This document shows, in pieces, positions 49,391 to 56,107 of a stretch of DNA of 64,000 bases. The stretch covers positions 18,571 to 82,570 of the forward strand of contig JBBQJT010000008.1 in NCBI GenBank assembly GCA_038326165.1, in the 5' to 3' direction. Positions within the stretch are counted from its first letter, which is position 1; each line of letters begins with the position of its first letter. The translations under genes and the position numbers were made by a program. Source of the DNA: JAEUUM01 sp038326165. GTDB lineage: Bacteria > Bacteroidota > Bacteroidia > Chitinophagales > Saprospiraceae. The notes beneath the pieces are model-generated. The model had not been told where the DNA came from. It saw nothing but the letters and a program-made list of their open reading frames with translations, and made no database searches.

Positions 49391-50706
49391 TGGGTGATCA
49401 GTTCTTCTATTTCATGAAATACCACCCCCATATCTTCGAGTTCGTCCAAAATATCCTTATAAATATCGGCAGTCAAAGGCAAAACAAGACCAGTGTGCTT
49501 GACTTTACCTTCCATAAAATTTTTGCAAAAAATAGCCAACGGCCATCCCACCAATTTAGCCATTGCAGTATGTCGATCATCATCACCCTCAAGGCTGAGT
49601 GTACTGGTATGTTTGTAAGTATTGCCTTGCTTTTGGTAAACAAACTCATGCTGCATGATGATGAGATCTTTGTCTCCATCCATAAGCTTCCAAGCAGCAA
49701 CCATGAGCGTTTCCAGCAATACAGCAGGAGTCATTTTTGCTTGATTGGCATTTTCGGCACTCGCCAATCCCAATTCCGCCATCATATCCCAAATCGATTG
49801 AGGATAAAATCTATTGTTGACATGAAATCCTTCAAAAGGAATTTCCTTTTGGCCGAGCATCCCAAGGGTTATTTCAAGCCAAGAATAACGATTGGTATCC
49901 ACCAAATTTACATCATCCGTCCAGCCTAATTGAACCAATGCATCCCAGCCATCGCAGTAAGGATCCTGACGCAAAGTGCCACGAATCAGAGTTTCAATAC
50001 CTTGAAGCCCGTACAAAGATTCATAAATTGTTGAGTCTCTATTGGCATATCCCTGATAATTGACACCATTGACTGAAATAGACTTGCAGGACCTAAACAA
50101 ACGATGATAAGGCAGAGATTTCAACTGTTTGTCTTCCAAAAACTGAGCTCCGGATTTTCCCGCTAGAACTACGTTCTTAGGATTCCAACTGATTTTGTAG
50201 TGCCAGGAATTCGTATCAGCTGAAGGCGAGACCAATCCTCCTGTGTAAGAAGTAAAGCTTTTTAATGTAGCACCTTGTGCCTGAAGATCATGAATCAAAG
50301 ACAGAGCAGACATGTGATCCAATCCCGGATCGAGCCCCATCTCGCACGCGAACATCAAGCCAGCCTGTTTTGCTGCTTCATTCAGCTGCTTCAATTCATC
50401 GCTGGCATAACTAGCATTCGCAAAATGCTTGCCTAGTGCCAGGCAATCTTGGATTACAAAAGTGTGAAAAGCTACTGGCAACAAGGAAACCACCAAATCA
50501 TGGTCATTTACCAATGATCTTCGGGTAACTTCATCATGAATATCAATTGACAGCGCAGTAATTGAAGGCCACTGTGCAACATGTTGGACAGATTGATCAA
50601 CAACCGTCAACAAAATGTTGTGTTTGTGGCAATACTGAGCCATATAATTGATAAAAAACCAAGAAGATCTTCCTGCTCCGAAGACCAGAACTTTTTGCAC
50701 CGACAT
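49387..50706 (-). CDS. Saccharopine dehydrogenase family protein
   Basis: 439-residue NAD(P)-dependent oxidoreductase of the saccharopine dehydrogenase/reductase family. The N-terminal Rossmann motif is VLVFGAGRSSWFFINYMAQ. GLDPGLDHMSA and FTSYTGGLVSPSADTNSWHY are typical of the C-terminal (alpha-aminoadipate semialdehyde-forming) side of lysine catabolism. The lysine-ketoglutarate reductase partner is not in the window, so the metabolic role is not certain. Start at ATG 50706; a TTG at 50718 adds four residues. First gene of the leftward operon. Confidence 0.88.
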   Translation of the reverse strand: MSVQKVLVFGAGRSSWFFINYMAQYCHKHNILLTVVDQSVQHVAQWPSITALSIDIHDEVTRRSLVNDHDLVVSLLPVAFHTFVIQDCLALGKHFANASYASDELKQLNEAAKQAGLMFACEMGLDPGLDHMSALSLIHDLQAQGATLKSFTSYTGGLVSPSADTNSWHYKISWNPKNVVLAGKSGAQFLEDKQLKSLPYHRLFRSCKSISVNGVNYQGYANRDSTIYESLYGLQGIETLIRGTLRQDPYCDGWDALVQLGWTDDVNLVDTNRYSWLEITLGMLGQKEIPFEGFHVNNRFYPQSIWDMMAELGLASAENANQAKMTPAVLLETLMVAAWKLMDGDKDLIIMQHEFVYQKQGNTYKHTSTLSLEGDDDRHTAMAKLVGWPLAIFCKNFMEGKVKHTGLVLPLTADIYKDILDELEDMGVVFHEIEELITQ

Positions 50707-50776
50707 ATTAAGTTTCAAATTTCACAACAAACCTAAGTATTAATTCGTAATCAATTGTCATCGAACCGATCAGGAA

Positions 50777-51268
50777 ATGAAGAACAGAACGGTACAATTC
50801 AACTTTGAGGAATACCAAAACGATAGCGGGCTCAGTAAAATCGATCAAGAATTACTAAAAGCTGCTCATAAGGCAACCAAACTGGCCTATGCCCCATATT
50901 CCAATTTTTATGTAGGTGCAGCAATGTTGACCGTTCAAGGCAAAACAGTTTTAGGCGCCAATAGAGAGAATGCTGCGTACCCAATGTGTATGTGCGCGGA
51001 ACAAGTGGCAGTGTCCAATGTCCATATCAATTACCGAGAAGATCCAGTAATATGTATGGCTATAACAGCACATTCTGCCCGAACAAAGGTAGAAAGTCCG
51101 GTAGGTCCATGCGGTAAATGCCGTCAGATATTATTGGAATTAGCCGATCAACAAGGACAAGACTTTCGGGTAATCCTTCAAGGAGAAACAGGCCCGATCT
51201 GGATATTGCAAAGCGTAAAAGATTTGTTGCCCATGCAATTTGACCAAAACAACCTCGAAACCAATTAG
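50777..51268 (+). CDS. cdd: Cytidine deaminase
   Basis: 163-residue zinc enzyme deaminating cytidine/deoxycytidine in pyrimidine salvage. Zinc ligands Cys73 (CAE, with catalytic Glu75), Cys112 and Cys115 (PCGKC) are present, along with APYSNFYVGAA and GANRENAAYP. Length fits the homodimeric or homotetrameric T-CDA class plus a short N-terminal extension. It diverges from the saccharopine dehydrogenase gene. Confidence 0.93.
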   Translation: MKNRTVQFNFEEYQNDSGLSKIDQELLKAAHKATKLAYAPYSNFYVGAAMLTVQGKTVLGANRENAAYPMCMCAEQVAVSNVHINYREDPVICMAITAHSARTKVESPVGPCGKCRQILLELADQQGQDFRVILQGETGPIWILQSVKDLLPMQFDQNNLETN

Positions 51269-51400
51269 CCTCAAGGTATCCGGCTAAACATTAAAAAGGA
51301 GTGATCAGTTCTATTTAACAACTAATAATGGAATTATAAACTCAATCAATTGGCATAAAATGAATATGCTAGGAAACACGAGCATAAATTGATTACCGTT

Positions 51401-51451
51401 CCTATATTGAGAGCGACCGTTTACCGTTGATATAGGTCAATCCGTAAACGG
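51401..51451. repeat. Interlocked inverted repeats with pseudoknot order
   Basis: CCTATAT (51401-51407) pairs with ATATAGG (51430-51436), and CCGTTTAC (51417-51424) pairs with GTAAACGG (51444-51451). The arms alternate a-b-a'-b', the order of an H-type pseudoknot if transcribed. Both stems are perfect. Confidence 0.6.
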
Positions 51452-51457
51452 CATGAA

Positions 51458-51485
51458 TTGTAGGTGAAAGCCCGTTCTATCTTTG
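51458..51485 (+). promoter_or_regulatory. Promoter-like signal upstream of a candidate small RNA
   Basis: TTG (51458-51460) and TATCTTTG (51478-51485), with slightly short spacing of 17 nt between them. Expected start near 51492. Confidence 0.45.
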
Positions 51486-51491
51486 GTTCGG

Positions 51492-51553
51492 TTTTCTCAT
51501 AGTATGTTTGTTTGTTGAAGCCCACAATTACCTAGGTGTTTGTGGGCTTTTTT
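51492..51553 (+). ncRNA. Candidate small RNA (about 60 nt), unnamed
   Basis: Inferred only from a promoter-like signal followed about 60 nt later by a strong terminator in a region with no open reading frame. The 5' half is U-rich single-stranded sequence; the 3' half is the terminator hairpin. No known RNA family is recognised. Confidence 0.3.
51518..51553 (+). terminator. Intrinsic terminator in the cdd-RAYT intergenic region
   Basis: AAGCCCACAA and TTGTGGGCTT form a perfect 10-bp stem, followed by TTTTTT. It lies about 250 nt after cdd, too far to be an ordinary cdd terminator, though it could still be one. Confidence 0.85.
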
Positions 51554-52120
51554 GATTTGGGTAAAATTCCTCAATTGGTTTTACACTGACAATTGTTATT
51601 GATTGTCACTACTTCACACTACTCCTTATCATTTGAAACCAATCTGTTATTAACCCAAAATCCGCATTAACAGGTTTTGCCCTTCGGATCCACGAAAATC
51701 TTTGATTTTGTTGAGGTTAATCCCACAATTTTTAAAACAACCAAAAATTTCGCCGATTCAGCGTCTAATTTTGAATTTGGGATTAATTTGTATGGCATCT
51801 TTTAACTTTGTAAAAAAAATAGCCGCATCAACACAAAATTATTTTCACTCTAGATCTCGCCATTTTCGTAAATACAAATAGCCATAATAGCTAACTTATA
51901 AATCCTAATTTTAAAAGATTTGATATTTGTAAAATTTCACCAATATGTCTTAGTGCAAATCCATTGGTAAAATCACTCGACAGGTATTGATATTAATTTA
52001 ATTCGCAGTTTTAGCATTTCTTTGAAGCGGAAACCTTAGTTTTCAGTCTTTATAGATCTTATGACAAACCAGTGTAGATAAGAGGTAGGAAATTTTTAGC
52101 CCAAACGATAAAACGAAACA

Positions 52121-52789
52121 ATGAACGATAAACCAAAATACAATCCACATATTCACCACCGACGGTCGATCCGGTTAAAAGGATTCGATTATTCGAAGGA
52201 GGGTTTGTATTTTGTAACGATGTGTTGTCAAGATAGGGCGTGTTTGTTTGGAGAAATCGTAGAGGCGAATGGTGTTTTCCCCAATAAAAATACGCCTAAT
52301 GATGGTAGGAATGAATTTCATTTGTCCAACGATAACGATTTGCCCAATGAGAAACACCAAAAAATGGTACTAAACGAATATGGAACGATTGCGCACAACG
52401 AATGGATAAAAACAACGCAATTGAGCCCCAATGTTGAATTGGGTGAATTTATTGTAATGCCAAATCATATACATGTTATCATAAAATTGAATACGCCTGT
52501 TGAAAATGATTCTGCTGATGTGAATACGGGCGAATGCAATTCTACGATTGTGAATACGGGCGAATGCAATTCGCCCCTACGGGGTCCTTCGCAAACAATT
52601 GGGGCGATTATTCGTGGATATAAATCTTCGGTAACAAAACAATTAAATTTACTGAACGTCGGTTGTGTGGTATGGCAACGAAACTATCATGAACGCATCA
52701 TTCGTGATGAACGATCCCATCAAAACATTTCAAAATACATTATTAATAATCCTTCAAAATGGGCAGAAGATAAATTTTATAAAAAATAA
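52121..52789 (+). CDS. REP-associated tyrosine transposase (RAYT, Y1/HUH family)
   Basis: 222-residue single-strand DNA transposase related to IS200/IS605 TnpA, of the domesticated RAYT class that processes REP palindromes. The HUH motif is PNHIHVII (His116, His118), and the likely nucleophile is Tyr206 in SKYIINNPSKW. The N-terminal RRSIRLKGFDYSKEGLYFVT is typical. Between the two motifs lies an insertion (residues about 134-156) with VNTGECNS repeated twice, encoded by REP-like palindromic DNA. A second insertion (about 50-80) is polar and low complexity. No transposon ends are evident. It is probably a single-copy resident element rather than a mobile IS. Confidence 0.9.
   Translation: MNDKPKYNPHIHHRRSIRLKGFDYSKEGLYFVTMCCQDRACLFGEIVEANGVFPNKNTPNDGRNEFHLSNDNDLPNEKHQKMVLNEYGTIAHNEWIKTTQLSPNVELGEFIVMPNHIHVIIKLNTPVENDSADVNTGECNSTIVNTGECNSPLRGPSQTIGAIIRGYKSSVTKQLNLLNVGCVVWQRNYHERIIRDERSHQNISKYIINNPSKWAEDKFYKK
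52520..52584. repeat. REP-like palindrome plus direct repeat inside the RAYT gene
   Basis: Two direct copies of a 23-bp unit starting GTGAATACGGGCGAATG lie at 52520-52542 and 52550-52572, 30 bp apart. The second copy continues into the palindrome GGGCGAATGCAATTCGCCC (52558-52576), overlapped by CCCCTACGGGG (52574-52584). These match the form of REP/BIME elements mobilised by RAYTs. Confidence 0.8.
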
Positions 52790-52997
52790 ATAATAGCTAT
52801 TTGGGCTCGCGTAATCTACCGTGCAATACGTGGGTTGCTGGCGTCGATCTGATTCTTCAATTTGCACAACTTTTTTGCGCTTTTCTTCTTTATATTTAGT
52901 GTTATCAAGGTAATTTCCAATACTTTCATAACTTACACTTAAAAGTCGATAGAGGGGTTTTTATACAGACTGATCTACTACACAACAACGAAACTAA

Positions 52998-53921
52998 ATG
53001 AACAGCCAAAATTTAATAAAAGGAATTTTTAATTTTTTATTGTCGGTCAAAATAAAGGATCGAATAGAAAAGACAATACTCATTATTGCTATATTCAGTT
53101 ATCTCATACATCTACTACTAATCCTGCTTAATGTCCAAGGATTTATAGCATTAGATGAGAAATTTTTCAAAAACCCAATTGCAGCAATTTACACCCCATT
53201 TTCTTTTATATTACTTTATGAGGTCTACCTGTTAATTTATTTCTTACCAAAATCAATCACGGTATATATTGGCAAACAGTATGAAATAATAACCCTGATT
53301 GTAATAAGGCGCATTTTCAAGGATATTGCTTATGTCGAACTTACCTCAGATTGGTTTCATGATAAAAATGACTTAAAGTTCACTTTTGATGTTTTGACAT
53401 CATTGATTCTGTTTTTTCTGATATTTCTGTTTTACAAAAATATTAAAAAGAAGGAATATCAGCCAATTGATCAGCCTAACAAAGAAGGATTAAATATCAA
53501 GAAGTTTATACTACTCAAACAATCTCTAGCGGCTATTTTGGTTCCAGTTTTAGTCATTTTAGCTTTTTACACGCTTATCAACTGGGGTTCAATAACCTTC
53601 AGTAATTACACCAATGGAATTATGGAATTCAAGAAAATAAACAATGTTTTCTTTGATGAATTTTTTTCTGTTCTGATCATTGTTGATGTTTTGCTATTGC
53701 TCTTTTCTTTTTTTTATTCTGATAAATTTCATAAAATTATTAGGAACTCAGGATTTGTGATTTCAACAATTTTGATAAAAGTCTCTTTTTTATCTGATGG
53801 AATAGTCAATAATATGCTTATAATTGGCGCTGTTCTTTTTGGATATATAATCTTAATCATTCATAATCTATATGAGAAAGATGCTGATTCTAACAAAATA
53901 CAAAACGACTATACTGCTTAG
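52998..53921 (+). CDS. Unrecognised polytopic membrane protein
   Basis: 307-residue integral membrane protein with about eight hydrophobic helices (about 25-45, 60-85, 85-105, 130-150, 175-195, 220-240, 250-265, 270-290). I do not recognise the family. A central loop contains FKKINNVFFDEFFS, and both termini are polar. There is no signal peptide, enzyme motif or neighbouring operon partner. It lies between the RAYT and the copper cluster in accessory DNA and may be a transferred gene. The promoter is not evident. Confidence 0.6.
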   Translation: MNSQNLIKGIFNFLLSVKIKDRIEKTILIIAIFSYLIHLLLILLNVQGFIALDEKFFKNPIAAIYTPFSFILLYEVYLLIYFLPKSITVYIGKQYEIITLIVIRRIFKDIAYVELTSDWFHDKNDLKFTFDVLTSLILFFLIFLFYKNIKKKEYQPIDQPNKEGLNIKKFILLKQSLAAILVPVLVILAFYTLINWGSITFSNYTNGIMEFKKINNVFFDEFFSVLIIVDVLLLLFSFFYSDKFHKIIRNSGFVISTILIKVSFLSDGIVNNMLIIGAVLFGYIILIIHNLYEKDADSNKIQNDYTA

Positions 53922-54258
53922 TCGGGTTTCTACTGAATTTGGTTTAATGGCTTACAATCAAATCGTAAACTAGACTAACCATAAAATTGCTTTGGCCTTG
54001 GTAAAGACTGTTGCAACTTATAACAACCAGAGCAGACCTGAACCTTTCACCATGAATTTAAGCGCAGGAAATTTGGCTATTTCATGACTAAAAAGAAGTT
54101 TGGATTTTGATTGAAAGAAATTGGGGGTCGTAAAATGGCTTTGTATAACTTAGAAACTCTTCCTTGCAGCGCAACATGATCTAAAACCTATTTTTAACTT
54201 AACACAGATATTAAATTCTTCCATACTTATCTTAGTATATAATTAACTCTCTTTAAGA

Positions 54259-54288
54259 TTGTTTACATTAGTTTTATATTTATATTTG
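54259..54288 (+). promoter_or_regulatory. Promoter of the copper-resistance cluster
   Basis: TTG (54259-54261) and TATATTTG (54281-54288) with ideal spacing. Expected start near 54295, giving a leader of about 110 nt. Confidence 0.6.
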
Positions 54289-54298
54289 TGTGTAGAAT

Positions 54299-54343
54299 GA
54301 TCGATTATGTTACATACTGGCTTTAAAAGCTAGCAAATCGATC
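54299..54343 (+). promoter_or_regulatory. Leader hairpin in the copper-cluster 5' UTR
   Basis: GATCGATT (54299-54306) pairs perfectly with AATCGATC (54336-54343), enclosing a second small stem GCTTT/AAAGC near 54320-54330. It begins a few bases after the predicted start site. It could be an RNA fold that stabilises the message, or a dyad operator for an unseen regulator. Confidence 0.4.
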
Positions 54344-54406
54344 GTTTCTATGAGCCTTAATGTCTCACTTGCAAACTGAAATTCGCAACATTTCTTTTTT
54401 TAGACA

Positions 54407-54775
54407 ATGACAAAGAAAGTATACATACTGTTCATTTTTGTACTTGGTTTCGCCCTGATACCAAGGATTAGTCACGCATGTAGCTCATCTTCTGAAAAAT
54501 CTTGTTGCAAAAAAGAAAATTCCGAAAAATCCATTGCTCAGGGCTGTTGTAAAAAAGAAAAGCAACGTTCCAATGGCAATGACAATTGTGGCGGAACATG
54601 TGGCGATAAATCTTGTCATTGTCTTGCTTTTCATTTCAGTATAATAATATCTATTTTTCAAGAAGGTGCAAATAATAGCGTTGATTTTTTGCACGAAAAA
54701 CAAACATTTTCTCATTTGGAAATTAATCTTTCTTCGGGTTTTCATTCCATATGGACTCCACCAAATATAGGTTAA
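54407..54775 (+). CDS. Small Cys-rich exported protein, likely metal-binding
   Basis: 122-residue exported protein. Signal peptide about 1-24 (VYILFIFVLGFALIPRISHA), then a Cys/Lys/Ser-rich stretch: ACSSSSEKSCCKKE, GCCKKEK, and CGGTCGDKSCHCLAF, about eleven cysteines within 50 residues. The C-terminal 45 residues are cysteine-free and may form a short hydrophobic or beta segment. Position at the head of the copper cluster suggests periplasmic Cu(I) binding or sensing. It resembles no named family that I can assert. Confidence 0.65.
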   Translation: MTKKVYILFIFVLGFALIPRISHACSSSSEKSCCKKENSEKSIAQGCCKKEKQRSNGNDNCGGTCGDKSCHCLAFHFSIIISIFQEGANNSVDFLHEKQTFSHLEINLSSGFHSIWTPPNIG

Positions 54776-54867
54776 TCTTTGCCTTGAAAGCCATAGGCAT
54801 GTTCATTCGAAAGTGAAATTATTACTTTCATGCTCAAATACTTACAACAATTTTAATTTTTCAAAAT

Positions 54868-54893
54868 GAAACGGAATTCGTGAATTCCATTTC
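54868..54893. repeat. Inverted repeat between the first two copper-cluster genes
   Basis: GAAACGGAATTC and GAATTCCATTTC pair over 12 positions with one mismatch around a 2-nt centre. No T run follows, so it is not a standard terminator. Confidence 0.5.
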
Positions 54894-54910
54894 AATAAAA
54901 CGTTCACAAA

Positions 54911-55792
54911 ATGAAAAAATCAATATCAAAAATGTTGGTAACACTAACAATTTTACTGCCATTCACATCTTGTCAAGCACAAATTAATAACAGCAAAACT
55001 GAAACCGTCAAAGTTTATGGCAATTGCGGAATGTGCAAAAAAACAATAGAAAAAGCTGGAAATGTAAAGAAAGTTGCAAACGTAGATTGGGACAAAAACA
55101 CCAAAATGGCAACAATTACTTACGACAGTTTAAAAACTTCAAAAAACGACATACTAAAAAGAGTTGCTTTGGTGGGCTATGACAACGAATTGTTTTTGTC
55201 TCCTGATGATACTTATAACAATCTTGCAGCTTGCTGCCAATACGATAGAGCAAAAAAAGAAGTCGTTTCAACCGAAAAACCAAAAATGGAAATGGCAGAA
55301 AAACAATCTGAAAATACAAAATCCGAAACAATGCAAATGTCAAAAACAGAAACTGTTAAAACAGAAGATCTTAAGCTTGTTTTCGATAACTATTTTGAAG
55401 TAAAAGATGCCTTAGTCCAATCTGATGGAAATTTAACGGCAACTAAAGCAAATGAACTTCTAAAATCTTTAGAAAAGATAAAAATGGATGAATTAAAAAT
55501 GGACGTTCACATGGTTTGGATGGAAGTGATGAAGGACTTAAAAGCAGATGCCAACAAAATGGCAAAAAGCAAAGCAGTTGATTCACAACGCAAAACCTTC
55601 ATTTCACTATCAAAAAATATGTATAGTTTACTTAAAACTGCCAAGTACGAAGAACCTGTTTACTACCAGTTTTGTCCTATGGCAAATGAGGGTAAAGGTG
55701 CAAATTGGTTGAGCAAAGAAAACCCCGTAAAAAATCCTTATTACGGTTCTCAAATGTTGAATTGCGGTAAGACGGTAGAAACAATAAAGTAG
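54911..55792 (+). CDS. HMA-DUF3347 copper-binding lipoprotein
   Basis: 293-residue predicted lipoprotein (signal to FTSCQAQ, Cys21). An HMA metal-binding domain follows (about 32-95; GNCGMCKK with Cys39 and Cys42), then a Met/Lys/Thr-rich linker (about 110-150) and a DUF3347 domain (about 155-293) ending QFCPMANEGKGANWLSKENP, with Cys, Met and His as possible copper ligands. In Bacteroidota this architecture is common beside copper ATPases and CusAB-type systems, where it is thought to carry periplasmic copper. The C-terminal pattern with MLNCGKTVETIK is complete. Confidence 0.85.
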   Translation: MKKSISKMLVTLTILLPFTSCQAQINNSKTETVKVYGNCGMCKKTIEKAGNVKKVANVDWDKNTKMATITYDSLKTSKNDILKRVALVGYDNELFLSPDDTYNNLAACCQYDRAKKEVVSTEKPKMEMAEKQSENTKSETMQMSKTETVKTEDLKLVFDNYFEVKDALVQSDGNLTATKANELLKSLEKIKMDELKMDVHMVWMEVMKDLKADANKMAKSKAVDSQRKTFISLSKNMYSLLKTAKYEEPVYYQFCPMANEGKGANWLSKENPVKNPYYGSQMLNCGKTVETIK

Positions 55793-55906
55793 TTCTTTTA
55801 CGTGATTTATATAACTAAAATACATAATTATATAACAGTTTAGAATTTTCATTTTTTCACCTTTACAATGTTAATAATTTTATTCATTATAAAGCAAATC
55901 AAAGTG

Positions 55907-56026
55907 ATGCATGAGAATTCTTGGGGCTTGGGTATGGGTATGGGCATGTGGCTTATCCCACTTTTATTACTTTTATTTATTGTATTTCTTTTTAGACGTA
56001 AAATTAGAAGTGGAAGAAATAAGTGA
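55907..56026 (+). CDS. Small one-helix membrane protein in copper cluster
   Basis: 39-residue protein starting MHENSWGLGMGMGMWL, with a Met/Gly-rich N-terminus and one transmembrane helix followed by a basic tail (FRRKIRSGRNK). Such tiny proteins with an N-terminal HExxWG or MG-rich segment occur in metal-resistance operons. An in-frame ATG at 55868 would add thirteen hydrophobic residues. The Met residues could bind Cu(I). Too short for automatic calling; moderate confidence that it is translated. Confidence 0.5.
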   Translation: MHENSWGLGMGMGMWLIPLLLLLFIVFLFRRKIRSGRNK

Positions 56027-56056
56027 GAGGAATTAAAATGTATTTCCTAAAGTATT

Positions 56057-56087
56057 AACAGCCACGTAAATATTCTTAGTGGCTGTT
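56057..56087. repeat. Perfect hairpin just upstream of the copper ATPase gene
   Basis: AACAGCCAC (56057-56065) pairs with GTGGCTGTT (56079-56087), loop 13 nt. It ends 20 nt before the ATPase start codon. It looks like a terminator stem without a T tail, so it is a possible processing or regulatory hairpin within the operon. Confidence 0.5.
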
Positions 56088-56107
56088 GACTCTGAACAAA
56101 AAAAACA

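Larger units (their letters stand above)
51269..52120. other. 850-bp noncoding region between cdd and the transposase gene
   Basis: No credible reading frame. It contains an interlocked inverted-repeat pair (51401-51451), a promoter-like signal (51458-51485), and a strong terminator hairpin (51518-51553) spaced for a small RNA of about 60 nt. The right half (51560-52120) is AT-rich with no structure I can support. The region marks the change from conserved genes to accessory DNA. Confidence 0.6.
53922..54406. other. 485-bp intergenic region with copper-cluster promoter and leader
   Basis: No gene is supported in the first 330 nt. The right part holds the promoter at 54259-54288 and a hairpin-forming leader (54299-54343) before the Cys-rich protein gene. 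Confidence 0.55.

Noticed and set aside
49390..49929. 179-codon plus-strand reading frame opposite the saccharopine dehydrogenase gene
   Set aside because: It lies wholly inside a well-supported gene on the other strand and has no family-like motif.
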